From Sphingomonas ginkgonis (lineage in GTDB: Bacteria; Pseudomonadota; Alphaproteobacteria; Sphingomonadales; Sphingomonadaceae), in assembly GCF_003970925.1 (NCBI RefSeq), contig NZ_RWJF01000001.1:2722501-2786500 (forward strand): a stretch of DNA of 64,000 nt. The letters run 5' to 3'. The notes under the pieces are model-generated. The model had not been told where the DNA came from and ran no database searches. It saw only the letters and a program-made list of their open reading frames with translations. This document shows positions 8,232 through 16,682 of this stretch, piece after piece (within the stretch, counting starts at the first letter, position 1; each line of letters starts with the position of its first letter). The position numbers were made by a program, and so were the translations under genes.

Positions 8232-8304
8232 AGGGGGCCTCTCTATCTGGCGCACAATGGCGGCGCAACGAATTTTGTTCCGCCGTCATGGTCGCTGGTA
8301 ACGT

Positions 8305-8733
8305 TCACGGCGCCTCGCCGGTGAAACTGGCGATCACCACGCCAACGCCGCGCGCGTCCGGATAGATGTCCGGCTTGGTGGTCGAGACACGAATTGCGCT
8401 TACCCCGGCGCGTGCCGCAACCAACGCAAATATCTTGTTTGCCAGCGTTTCCTGAAGATTCCAGCGCTCCCGTGCGGCGAGCGCGAGGATGTCCGTCCGC
8501 AGCACATCATAGTCCCACGCGTTCACGGCCGCATCATCGGCCGGCGCGTCCAGCGCCTCCAGCCAGACTTCGACACTGACCAGCAGCCGCTGGGGTGTTC
8601 CGATCTCGAACTGGTGAAAACCGATGTCGGCCATGACTTCGAGCGAATCGAGGTGAATGCAGGCCTGCTTCACCCGCAATGTCGCCGGCACTAGGCCGTC
8701 GAGTCGCGGCGTGAATTCGATGATTTCGCTCAA
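8305..8733 (-). CDS. folB: Dihydroneopterin aldolase
   Basis: 142-aa FolB-family enzyme of tetrahydrofolate synthesis, cleaving 7,8-dihydroneopterin to 6-hydroxymethyl-dihydropterin and glycolaldehyde. The T-fold is recognisable from DIGFHQFEIGTPQRLLVSVE near the N-terminus and the ending VSTTKPDIYPDARGVGVVI, with the conserved Lys of TTKP. An N-terminal extension of about 25 residues precedes the usual start of the fold. Its ATG overlaps the stop of the upstream SDR gene (ATGA), so the two are co-translated. The pairing with a pteridine-reductase-like SDR supports a folate role. Confidence 0.88.
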   Translation of the reverse strand: MSEIIEFTPRLDGLVPATLRVKQACIHLDSLEVMADIGFHQFEIGTPQRLLVSVEVWLEALDAPADDAAVNAWDYDVLRTDILALAARERWNLQETLANKIFALVAARAGVSAIRVSTTKPDIYPDARGVGVVIASFTGEAP

Positions 8734-9464
8734 TGGAACTCCAGATGCTGCACGTCGCGCGGCGGCGCCATGAAGCGCTGCCCGGAATCGAGCTGAAGCG
8801 TCTGGCCGGTGAGGACGGGGGAGTCCAGCAGGTAACGGAGTGCCGTTAGGACGTCTGTCGGCTCTACGCCACGCTTCAGCGGGTTGTGCCGGTGTGCGAC
8901 GGCGAAATTCTCGGCGCTTTGCCCGGCCGACTGTAGCATCAGCGCCGGCGCGATTGCATTGACCCGGATCCCCGAGCCCGCCAGCTGCCGCGCCAGCAGC
9001 TCGGTGAGCCCCGCCCCGGCGTATTTGGACAAGGTGTAGCTGAGGAAGTCCGGGTTGGGCGAAGCGAGCTTGGCATCGAGGATGTTAACGATCAGCCGGT
9101 CGCCTCCGAACGCCTCTCTGGCAAAGGCCTGCGACAGCAGCACCGGCGCTTGGACGTTGGTTTTCATGTGGGCTGCAAATTCCCTAAATGAAAAATTCGC
9201 GAGATCGTCCGGGGCGAAGCGGGCGGCGTTGTTGACCAGCAGCCGGAGCGGCGGCAGCCCGCCCGCCCGCGCCGCCGCCACGATCCGCTCCCCGCAGTCC
9301 GGCTCGGCGAGGTCGGCGGTCACCGCCACCGCGTTGGGCGGCACCTCGTCCTCGTCGCGGTGACGGTGCGCCACCACCACCCAGCCGTCCGCCAGCAGCC
9401 CGTCCGCCAGCACCCGCCCGACCCGCCGCGCGGCCCCGGTCACGATCGCGGTCCCGATGTCCAT
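8730..9464 (-). CDS. SDR family oxidoreductase, FolM/pteridine-reductase-like
   Basis: 244-aa short-chain dehydrogenase. The cofactor motif is TGAARRVGR at residues 9-17 (TGxxxxxG), NNAA marks the beta-4 strand near 90, and YTLSK is the catalytic YxxxK near 157. The TGAARRVG form with Arg-Arg after the Ala pair is typical of pteridine reductases and FolM (dihydromonapterin reductase), which use NADPH. The gene overlaps folB by four bases, which strengthens a pterin substrate. The exact substrate is inferred. It is divergent from the DUF1285 gene at 9530. Confidence 0.82.
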   Translation of the reverse strand: MDIGTAIVTGAARRVGRVLADGLLADGWVVVAHRHRDEDEVPPNAVAVTADLAEPDCGERIVAAARAGGLPPLRLLVNNAARFAPDDLANFSFREFAAHMKTNVQAPVLLSQAFAREAFGGDRLIVNILDAKLASPNPDFLSYTLSKYAGAGLTELLARQLAGSGIRVNAIAPALMLQSAGQSAENFAVAHRHNPLKRGVEPTDVLTALRYLLDSPVLTGQTLQLDSGQRFMAPPRDVQHLEFH

Positions 9465-9529
9465 CCTCTGTCCTCACCCTCACTCGTCGCCACGGTCCGT
9501 CACTCGCAATCCGCGAAGCGCGCCCTTAG

Positions 9530-10108
9530 ATGCATCCCATGCCCGAAAAGCGCGCGCCCATCGACATCAGCGGCAAGAGCCTCGCCGACATCGCCGCGCT
9601 GCTCGAGGACCGCTCGCTCCCCCCTGTCGAGCGCTGGAACCCCGGCCACTGCGGCGACAGCGGCATCCGCATCGACCGCGACGGCCGCTGGTGGCACGAA
9701 GAGCGCGAGATCGAGCGCGGCGCGATGGTCCGGCTCTTCTCGACCGTGCTGCGGCGCGAGCCCGACGGCAGCCACGTCCTCGTCACCCCGGCCGAGAAGC
9801 TGAGCGTCGCGGTCGAGCTCGCCCCCCTGCTCGCCACCGCCATGACGAGCGAGGGCGAGGGCGCGGCGCGCCGCCTCGCCTTCCAGCTCAACCGCGGCGA
9901 CGCGGTGATCGCCGGGCCGGACCACCCGCTGCGGATGGCCGGCGAGGTCCCGCTGGTCGACTGCGGCCGCGGGCTCGAGGCGGCGGTCGCCCGCCCCGTC
10001 TACTACGAGCTGGCCGAGATCGCGCTGGGCGAGGGCGCCGACCCGCCCGGGGTGTGGAGCGACGGCGCCTTCTTCCCGCTGGTCGCCGCCGGAAGCACCG
10101 GCGAATGA
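9530..10108 (+). CDS. DUF1285 family protein
   Basis: 192-aa soluble protein recognised as DUF1285 from PPVERWNPGHCGDSGIRIDRDGRWWHEEREI followed by RLFSTVLRREPDGSHVLVTPAEK (quoted as separate motifs around residues 30-60 and 65-88). The family folds as two small beta-rich subdomains; no biochemical activity is known to me. A second in-frame ATG nine bases downstream is an alternative start, and neither has a strong ribosome-binding site. Its stop overlaps the Nudix start (ATGA), and the Nudix stop overlaps the cca start, so the three genes form a tight operon. This order is common in alphaproteobacteria. Confidence 0.85.
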   Translation: MHPMPEKRAPIDISGKSLADIAALLEDRSLPPVERWNPGHCGDSGIRIDRDGRWWHEEREIERGAMVRLFSTVLRREPDGSHVLVTPAEKLSVAVELAPLLATAMTSEGEGAARRLAFQLNRGDAVIAGPDHPLRMAGEVPLVDCGRGLEAAVARPVYYELAEIALGEGADPPGVWSDGAFFPLVAAGSTGE

Positions 10109-10686
10109 GCGTCGCCGAGCGCCTCCGCGCCTCGCTCGTGCTCCCCCCGCCCGCCGACCTGCTGGCGATGGAGGCCGACCTCCTGCCCGGCGAGTTTCGC
10201 GACGCCGCGGTGCTGGTCGCGGTGACCGACCGGCCCGAGCCCGGAGTCCTCCTCACCACCCGCCGCGCCGACCTCCGCGCGCACCCCGGCCAGGTCGCCT
10301 TCCCAGGCGGCAAGGTCGACCGGTGGGACGCCGACGCGACCGCCGCCGCGCTGCGCGAGGCCGAGGAGGAGATCGCGCTGCCCGCCTCGGCGGTCGAGGT
10401 GTGGGGCACCGCCGACCCGTTCCGCACCGGCACCGGCTTCCACATCACCCCGGTGCTCGGGCTCGTCCCCGCCGACCTGCCGCTCGTCCCGCACGAGGGG
10501 GAGGTCGCCGACTGGTTCGAGCCCCCGCTCGCCTTCGTCCTCGACCCCGCCAACCAGCGCGAGGAGGAGGCGATGTTCCGCGGCAAGCTCCGCCGCTACC
10601 ACGTCATCGAGTGGGAAGGCCGGCGGATCTGGGGCGTCACCGCGGCCTTGATCGTCAACCTGTCGCGGCGGATGGGGTGGCGATGA
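10105..10686 (+). CDS. CoA pyrophosphatase (Nudix hydrolase)
   Basis: 193-aa Nudix hydrolase. The segment LLTTRRADLRAHPGQVAFPGG is split here as LLTTRRADLR and HPGQVAFPGGKVD; it is the UPF0035 CoA-pyrophosphatase signature that precedes the Nudix box. The box ends LREAEEEIAL with the metal-binding Glu residues. It would cleave CoA and its derivatives to 3',5'-ADP and phosphopantetheine. The start is the ATG overlapping the DUF1285 stop; the frame is open further upstream, but those residues do not resemble the family. It is translationally coupled to genes on both sides. Confidence 0.88.
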   Translation: MSVAERLRASLVLPPPADLLAMEADLLPGEFRDAAVLVAVTDRPEPGVLLTTRRADLRAHPGQVAFPGGKVDRWDADATAAALREAEEEIALPASAVEVWGTADPFRTGTGFHITPVLGLVPADLPLVPHEGEVADWFEPPLAFVLDPANQREEEAMFRGKLRRYHVIEWEGRRIWGVTAALIVNLSRRMGWR

Positions 10687-11879
10687 CCGACCTCGCCACC
10701 CTCGCCCGCCGCCCCGGCCTGCCCGAGCTGCTCGCCGCGCTCGGCCAAGGCACCGCCCGCTTTGTCGGCGGCGCGGTTCGCGACACGCTGCTAGGCCTCC
10801 CCGTCCAGGACCTCGACCTCGCCACCAGCCTCTCGCCCTACGAGGTGATGCGGCGGCTCGGCGCGGCCGACATCAGGACGGTCCCGACCGGGATCGCGCA
10901 CGGCACCGTCACCGCGATCAGCCGCGGCCAGGTCGCCGAGATCACCACGCTGCGCAGCGACGTCACGACCGACGGGCGGCGCGCCACCGTCGCCTTCACC
11001 GACGACTGGAAGGCCGACGCCGAGCGGCGCGACTTCACCATCAACGCGCTCTACTGGGACCCGGCCGACGGCGCCGCGCCGATCGACTATTTCGGCGGCC
11101 TCGACGACCTCGCCGCCGCGCATGTCCGCTTCATCGGCGAGCCGCTCCAGCGCATCGCCGAGGACCATCTGCGGATCTTGCGCTTCTTCCGCTTCCACGC
11201 CCGCTTCGGCCGCGGCGCGCCCGACCCGGCGGCGCTCGCCGCCTGCACCGCGCGGGCCAACGACCTGATGGCGCTGTCGCGCGAGCGGATCGCCGACGAG
11301 CTGCTCAAGCTGCTCGCCCTTCCCGCCCCCGCCGCGACCGTCGCGGTGATGCTGGAGGCGGGGATCCTGAGGCCCGTCCTGCCCGAGATCGAGTCCGCCG
11401 CCCTGCCCCGGCTCGAGCGGCTGGTGGCGGCGGAGGCGGCGGCCGGAACCGCGCCCGACGGGCTGCGCCGGCTCGCCGCGCTGCTCCCGCCCGATCCGGC
11501 GCTGGCCGAGCGGGTCGCGGCGCGGCTCAAGATCAGCAACAAGGCGCGGGCGCGGATCGCCGCCGCCGCCGACCCCGCGCTCGGCGCCAACCCGCGCGCG
11601 CTCGCCTATGCGCTGGGGAGCGAGGGCGCGGCCGACCGGCTGCTGCTCGCCGACCGCCCCGGCGACGTCCGCGCGCTGGCCGGCTGGACGGTCCCGCGCC
11701 TGCCGATCGGCGGCGGCGAGCTGATCAGGCGCGGCCTCGCCCCCGGCCCGGTGGTCGCGGCGACGCTGCGCGCGATCGAGCGCCAGTGGGTCGCGGCCGG
11801 CTTTCCCGAGGGCGAGCCGTTCGAGGCGATCGTCGGTCAGGCGATGGCCGACGCCCCGGTGGCGCCGGCGCGGGGGTGA
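10683..11879 (+). CDS. cca: CCA tRNA nucleotidyltransferase
   Basis: 398-aa class II nucleotidyltransferase that adds or repairs the 3' CCA of tRNA. The head domain shows RFVGGAVRDTLLG, the catalytic carboxylates in QDLDLAT, and EITTLRSDVTTDGR followed by ADAERRDFTINALYWD. Then comes the RNA-binding motif AAHVRFIGEPLQRIAEDHLR (about residues 140-160). The C-terminal half is Ala-rich and helical. The ATG overlaps the Nudix stop (ATGA). A longer in-frame upstream extension exists but is out of place for the family. It could be an A-adding enzyme, but the full motif set and the absence of a second copy here favour CCA addition. Confidence 0.92.
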   Translation: MTDLATLARRPGLPELLAALGQGTARFVGGAVRDTLLGLPVQDLDLATSLSPYEVMRRLGAADIRTVPTGIAHGTVTAISRGQVAEITTLRSDVTTDGRRATVAFTDDWKADAERRDFTINALYWDPADGAAPIDYFGGLDDLAAAHVRFIGEPLQRIAEDHLRILRFFRFHARFGRGAPDPAALAACTARANDLMALSRERIADELLKLLALPAPAATVAVMLEAGILRPVLPEIESAALPRLERLVAAEAAAGTAPDGLRRLAALLPPDPALAERVAARLKISNKARARIAAAADPALGANPRALAYALGSEGAADRLLLADRPGDVRALAGWTVPRLPIGGGELIRRGLAPGPVVAATLRAIERQWVAAGFPEGEPFEAIVGQAMADAPVAPARG

Positions 11880-12031
11880 GCGGGGCTTCCGCCCGGCTCG
11901 TTTCGTGGCGCAGGGGAGCGTGGGCAGCGGCGGGGTCGCGCTGACGGCCTGAGGGTGCTCCCGGCCGCGTTCCGGCGCGGGGAGCGGGTCCGGGGCGAGC
12001 CGGCGCGGACCGGCCGGCCCCGTGGCGCGCG

Positions 12032-12277
12032 TCAGTCCTCCTGAGAGCCGCCGAGGGCGGTCCCGTCGCGCGGGTGGGCCGAGGCGCCGCCGTCGGGCCG
12101 GTCGCCCTTGTGGACCTGGGTCGGCTCGTCGTCCGCGCCGGTCGCGCTCTTCAGCTCGTCGCGGCTGCCGACGTCGGTGGCGATCCGCCCGCCGCTCGAA
12201 CTCGACTGCGACGGCGCGCCGTCCTCGGCGAGGGAGTCGATGAACTCGTTGTCGGGATGCGGGTCGCGCTGGGTCAT
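12032..12277 (-). CDS. Small hydrophilic protein, hypothetical
   Basis: 81-aa, very polar and acidic protein with no hydrophobic core (Asp, Ser, Gly and Thr dominate; a SQSSSSGG run lies near the middle). It is probably disordered. The start was chosen at the ATG with AGGAGA seven bases upstream; the frame is open further up but without an RBS. I do not recognise a domain. Similar small acidic proteins in sphingomonads are stress-related, but nothing in the sequence proves that. It is isolated between cca (convergent) and the lower-GC islet. The 150 bases between cca and this gene are GC-rich and show nothing. Confidence 0.6.
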   Translation of the reverse strand: MTQRDPHPDNEFIDSLAEDGAPSQSSSSGGRIATDVGSRDELKSATGADDEPTQVHKGDRPDGGASAHPRDGTALGGSQED

Positions 12278-12345
12278 GGGAGGTCTCCTGTGGGTGGAGG
12301 GAGAGCGGATGAGGGAGGGGCGGGGTTCCTCGTGAACGTGACCTC

Positions 12346-13410
12346 TCAAACTGCCGTGAGCGATCTCTTATTCGGCCGAGGTACTGGAACAGTCATGTTC
12401 GCGATTAATCCTTCGAGTTCATCTAGTGGTATTCGCAACTCCTCCGCCACCGAAGCCTTTGTAACTTTCTCTGACCACAGAGTTGCGAAGATTTCTCGCC
12501 AAATCGTAGAGACCTCCCTCTCCACTCCAATCGGTTCACTTGATCGATAACCACGTCGACTAAGATCGATACAAAGAGAGCGATATTGATGCTCAGTCGG
12601 AACTAAATTCAGTTTGTATAATCTATGCAGAAGGGCAAAGGCAGAAACACGCCAACGTTTCTTTGACTGCAGTACGACTGAACTTGTAACAGGCCGACTA
12701 ACTGTTGCTCGAACATCAGCCTCAGGCATGAGGAAAGCCCCCGCAAACCCATCCGCTTCACGTTCGAGCAGTCGCTCTCCCTGTAAATCACCTTTGCAGT
12801 GCAGAACCAAATGCCCCAACTCATGTGCTGCGTCGAAGATGCTGCTCTCCGGCGTCTTAAAATTATTTAGAAACACGTATGGCTTTGCATCTCTCCAGAA
12901 CGAGAAAGCATTAACATTAGCAGTGTCTTCGCTTAATGCGAGCACCCGGACACCCTTGCTCTCAAGAAGAGCGACCATGTTTCCTACTGGCCGTTCACCG
13001 ATGCCCCAATACTGCCGCAAAGCTACTGCCGCACGAAATGGTTCGGTCTCGCTTGACAGGTCGGGAAGGTCAGGGTCCGGCAAATCGAACTGTGTTTCAG
13101 CCCAAGCTGCCAATTGCAATCCGAGAGCGCCAGCCGCGAGCGCCGCGTCTTTTTCTTTGGCGCTCATCTTAGAAAAACTGCGGAAGCTGACGCCGCGATG
13201 GTCAATGTCCGCTGGATCGTCTGCATAAAAGAAAGCTAATGGATAGTTGAGTGCAGTCGATAAACGCTCGACAGTCATTGCGTCTGGACTACGATGGCCC
13301 TTTTCCAGCCGCGACAGCGTATCTGGAGTCAAACCAGTAGCTTCCGCTAGAGCACGAGCAGTCAACCGCCGCCGCATACGCGCCAGCGCAAGTCGCTTGG
13401 GGTTAAACAT
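12346..13410 (-). CDS. XRE-family HTH plus ImmA/IrrE metallo-endopeptidase
   Basis: 354-aa fusion. Residues 1-65 are an XRE helix-turn-helix (LTARALAEATGLTPDTLSRL). Residues about 165-260 are an ImmA/IrrE-type zinc protease with HELGH in DAAHELGHLVLH and a downstream EREADGFAGAFLMP providing the third metal ligand. Proteins of this layout typically cleave a partner repressor or act as the protease half of a toxin-antitoxin or mobile-element switch. The gene and its upstream neighbour (4-base gap) are clearly lower in GC than the flanks and use AT-ending codons, which suggests acquisition by transfer. The catalytic residues are intact. Confidence 0.88.
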   Translation of the reverse strand: MFNPKRLALARMRRRLTARALAEATGLTPDTLSRLEKGHRSPDAMTVERLSTALNYPLAFFYADDPADIDHRGVSFRSFSKMSAKEKDAALAAGALGLQLAAWAETQFDLPDPDLPDLSSETEPFRAAVALRQYWGIGERPVGNMVALLESKGVRVLALSEDTANVNAFSFWRDAKPYVFLNNFKTPESSIFDAAHELGHLVLHCKGDLQGERLLEREADGFAGAFLMPEADVRATVSRPVTSSVVLQSKKRWRVSAFALLHRLYKLNLVPTEHQYRSLCIDLSRRGYRSSEPIGVEREVSTIWREIFATLWSEKVTKASVAEELRIPLDELEGLIANMTVPVPRPNKRSLTAV

Positions 13411-13414
13411 CAGG

Positions 13415-14149
13415 CTAGCCCGCTCTGCGGGTCACTGTTGGCTTAAACTCTACGGGAAGATCCTCTGGTCGAGCTGGGGCGGGATCATCATCTTCGCTTC
13501 CGAAACTGACAAAATTACGCTCGACACAAGGTCCGAAAGTCCCACCTTGAATGGTTGGGCGAGAGAGCTCAGCACGACCAGCCGGGTCGACCATCAAGTA
13601 GAATAGCCGGATACCAAGGCCGCTCTCCTCACGCGTAAAAACTGGCAGGTTCTCGAATAGATTGGCGTGACAAAGACGTTCTGCTCCAGATCCTTTGCCA
13701 GAGATTGGTACAGGGGAGTGGAACTGGTCACAGCAACGGTCCACGTTCGCGAACGCAATGCGCACATTGAGACTAAGATTGACGATTGCTTCAACACCAC
13801 CGGGGCGCTCAAGAGTCCAATCTTCCCCAATGAACTCTTCCCTCAGCGCCCAAACGCCATACTGATAGGCAAAAGCCCCGGCAGCGTTCGCGGCGTGCAG
13901 CAGCGTCACGTTTGCGCGTTCCGCCATTGCTACATCTCGTACTCGCCGTAGGCCCGAGACGGTCAGCGCAAGGGACTTCACACGCTCCTCGACATCATCG
14001 AAGTCACTGCGCAAAGTCTGTTCAGTACGGCGAGCGGGGTAAGCAGGGTCGATTTTCATGACCGCGTTTGTGGTCGCAAAAATCGACTTCGTCAATGGCG
14101 CATATCGATCGAAGGATCGCGCCGCTCTTTTTGGGTCGCCATGGAACAA
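13415..14149 (-). CDS. Unknown partner of the ImmA/IrrE protein
   Basis: 244-aa soluble protein without a recognisable domain. The N-terminal half is helical (TEQTLRSDFDDVEERVKSLA); the middle contains a mixed region with CCDQFHSPVP and a second Cys in ERLCHAN. There is no signal peptide or TM segment. An internal ATG at 14059 (MKIDPAYPARR) would give 214 residues and is equally plausible, since neither start has a good RBS. It ends four bases before the XRE-ImmA gene and shares its lower GC, so the two form one transferred operon. It could be the substrate or partner of the protease. The 237 bases from here to parC hold no gene that I can see. Confidence 0.65.
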   Translation of the reverse strand: MFHGDPKRAARSFDRYAPLTKSIFATTNAVMKIDPAYPARRTEQTLRSDFDDVEERVKSLALTVSGLRRVRDVAMAERANVTLLHAANAAGAFAYQYGVWALREEFIGEDWTLERPGGVEAIVNLSLNVRIAFANVDRCCDQFHSPVPISGKGSGAERLCHANLFENLPVFTREESGLGIRLFYLMVDPAGRAELSRPTIQGGTFGPCVERNFVSFGSEDDDPAPARPEDLPVEFKPTVTRRAG

Positions 14150-14386
14150 ATTGGCAACACTTTCGTCTGGCGCGGGTAAGGCCGCTCGCCCCTCGATGCA
14201 CCCTCAGCCCCGAGCCAACCTTCGTATCCACGCAAAACTACACCTCCATTATCGACACCTCTCCGCCGACTTTCTCGCTACCCTGACGCGCCGCCGGAGC
14301 CTTGAAGCCCACTCCGCCACGAACGTCGCCTCAAAGCACAATCCCCACCCTCGACGCGCCGTCCGCCCCGTTGCTAAGACGTTCTC

Positions 14387-16618
14387 ATGGCCACGCCCGA
14401 CGACAGCAGCATCATCGATACGCCGTTCGACTCTGCCCTGAGCGAGCGCTACCTCGTCTACGCCCTCTCGACGATCACCGCCCGCTCGCTCCCCGACGTG
14501 CGCGACGGGTTGAAGCCGGTGCACCGGCGGCTGCTGTGGGCGATGCGGCTGCTTCGGCTCGACCCGGCCGGGGCGTACAAGAAGAGCGCGCGCGTGGTCG
14601 GCGACGTGATCGGCAAGTACCACCCGCACGGCGACGCCTCGGTCTACGACGCGATGGTGCGCCTGGCGCAGGGGTTCGCGCTGCGCTACCCGCTGGTCGA
14701 CGGCCAGGGCAATTTCGGCAACATCGACGGGGATAACGCCGCCGCCTACCGCTACACCGAGGCGCGGCTGACCGCGGTCGCGACGCGGCTGATGGCCGGG
14801 CTCGACGAGGGGACGGTCGAGTTCCGCCCCACCTACAACGGCGAGGAAGAGGAGCCGGAGGTCTTCCCCGGGCTGTTCCCCAACCTGCTCGCCAACGGGG
14901 CGAGCGGGATCGCGGTGGGGATGGCGACCTCGATCCCGCCGCACAATGTCGGCGAGCTGGTCGAGGCCGCGGCGCACCTCATCGACAATCCCCACGCCGA
15001 GGAGCGGGCGCTGATGGACTTCGTGTCCGGCCCCGACTTCCCGACCGGGGGCGTGCTGGTCGACAGCGCGGAGAGCATCGCCCACGCCTATGCGACCGGG
15101 CGCGGCAGCTTTCGCCTCAGGGCGCGGATCAGCGTCGAGAAGGAGAAGGGCGGCGGGTGGCACCTGCTGGTCAGCGAGATGCCCTATGGGGTGCCCAAGT
15201 CCAAGCTGATCGAGCAGATCGCCGCGCTGATCGGGGACCGGAAGCTGCCGATCCTCGCCGACGTCCGCGACGAGAGCGACGAGCAGGTGCGGGTGGTGCT
15301 GGAGCCGCGGGCGCGGACCGTCGATCCCGACCTGCTGCTCGAGAGCCTGTACAAGCTGACCGACCTCGAGATCCGCTTTCCGCTCAACCTCAACGTGCTC
15401 GACGCCAACCGGACTCCGGGGGTGATGAGCCTCCGTCAGGCGCTGACCGCGTGGCTGGCGTTCCAGATCGAGGTGCTGGTGCGGCGCTCGACCGTTCGGA
15501 TCGGGAAGATCGACGACCGGCTGGAGCTGCTCGACGGGTTCCTGGTGGCGTTCCTCAACCTCGACCGGGTGATCGAGATCATCCGCACCGAGGACGAGCC
15601 CAAGGCGGTGATGATCGCCGAGTTCCAGCTGACCGACCGGCAGGCCGAGGCGATCCTCAACATGCGGCTGCGGTCCTTGCGGCGGCTGGAGGAGATGGAG
15701 ATCGGCAAGGAGCGCGCCGCGCTGGCCAAGGAGCGCGAGGAGCTGGCGAAGCTCATCGAGAGCCCGGCGCGGCAGCGGACCCGGCTCAAGCGCGACCTCG
15801 CCGCGCTCAAGGAGCAGTTCGGGGACGAGCGGCGCACGCTGGTGGCGGAGGCGGCCGCGGGGCCGAAGGAGATCGACTGGACGGCGATGATCGAGAAGGA
15901 GCCGATCACCGTCATCCTCTCGCAGCGCGGGTGGATCCGGGCGATGAAGGGCCATGTCGCGCTGGATGACGCGGAGACGCTCAAGTTCCGCGAGGGCGAC
16001 GGGCTGTTCCGGATCTTTCACGCCCAGACCACCGACAAGCTGCTGCTGATGGCGGCGGACGGGCGCGGCTACACGCTGGCCGGGGACAAGCTGCCGGGCG
16101 GGCGCGGCTTCGGCGAGCCGGTGCGGCTGTCGATCGACCTGCCCGGCGAGGTGGAGATCGTCGACCTCCTGCCGCTCAGGGGCGGGATGCGGATGCTGGT
16201 CGCGTCGAGCGACGGGCGCGGCTTCGTCACCAACGCCGACGCGGTGCAGGCCGAGACGCGCAAGGGCAAGCAGGTGGTGAACCTCAAGGCGGGCGCGAAG
16301 CTGGCGCTGGTGCGGCCGGTCCCGGCCGAGGCGGACAGCGTGGTGGTGATCGGCGAGAACCGCAAAATGCTGCTGTTCCCGCTGACCGAGCTGCCCGAGA
16401 TGGGCCGCGGCCAGGGGGTGACGCTGCAGCGCTACCGCGACGGCGGGCTGGCCGATGCCGCGGCGATCCGCGCCGCCGACGGGCTCAGCTGGTCGATGGG
16501 CGGCGAGACCCGGCGGACCCGGACCGAGGCCGACCTCACCCCGTGGCGCGCGGCGCGCGGCGCGGCGGGCCGGCTGGCGCCGCTGGGTTTTCCGAGGTCC
16601 AACCGTTTCGGCGGCTGA
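14387..16618 (+). CDS. parC: DNA topoisomerase IV subunit A
   Basis: 743-aa type IIA topoisomerase subunit that cuts and rejoins DNA to decatenate daughter chromosomes. The active-site Tyr lies in [11 protein letters not shown] near residue 123, and the quinolone-determining helix reads [10 protein letters not shown] near 80. The C-terminal beta-pinwheel (from about 500) lacks the canonical GyrA box QRRGGKG; only the degenerate RKGKQVVNL is visible, which separates it from GyrA. The partner parE is not in the window. It is monocistronic by position: a lower-GC islet lies upstream and an EAL gene starts 64 bases downstream. Confidence 0.93.
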   Translation: MATPDDSSIIDTPFDSALSERYLVYALSTITARSLPDVRDGLKPVHRRLLWAMRLLRLDPAGAYKKSARVVGDVIGKYHPHGDASVYDAMVRLAQGFALRYPLVDGQGNFGNIDGDNAAAYRYTEARLTAVATRLMAGLDEGTVEFRPTYNGEEEEPEVFPGLFPNLLANGASGIAVGMATSIPPHNVGELVEAAAHLIDNPHAEERALMDFVSGPDFPTGGVLVDSAESIAHAYATGRGSFRLRARISVEKEKGGGWHLLVSEMPYGVPKSKLIEQIAALIGDRKLPILADVRDESDEQVRVVLEPRARTVDPDLLLESLYKLTDLEIRFPLNLNVLDANRTPGVMSLRQALTAWLAFQIEVLVRRSTVRIGKIDDRLELLDGFLVAFLNLDRVIEIIRTEDEPKAVMIAEFQLTDRQAEAILNMRLRSLRRLEEMEIGKERAALAKEREELAKLIESPARQRTRLKRDLAALKEQFGDERRTLVAEAAAGPKEIDWTAMIEKEPITVILSQRGWIRAMKGHVALDDAETLKFREGDGLFRIFHAQTTDKLLLMAADGRGYTLAGDKLPGGRGFGEPVRLSIDLPGEVEIVDLLPLRGGMRMLVASSDGRGFVTNADAVQAETRKGKQVVNLKAGAKLALVRPVPAEADSVVVIGENRKMLLFPLTELPEMGRGQGVTLQRYRDGGLADAAAIRAADGLSWSMGGETRRTRTEADLTPWRAARGAAGRLAPLGFPRSNRFGG

Positions 16619-16682
16619 CGCAACCTGGGTTAACGCCGATCTCAACCCGCTCTTAACGCCTTGAACGGCATAGGCCGGGGTG

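Noticed and set aside
14387-16618. GyrA instead of ParC
   Set aside because: The C-terminal pinwheel lacks the GyrA box QRRGGKG and the protein is shorter than the usual alphaproteobacterial GyrA. ParC fits better.
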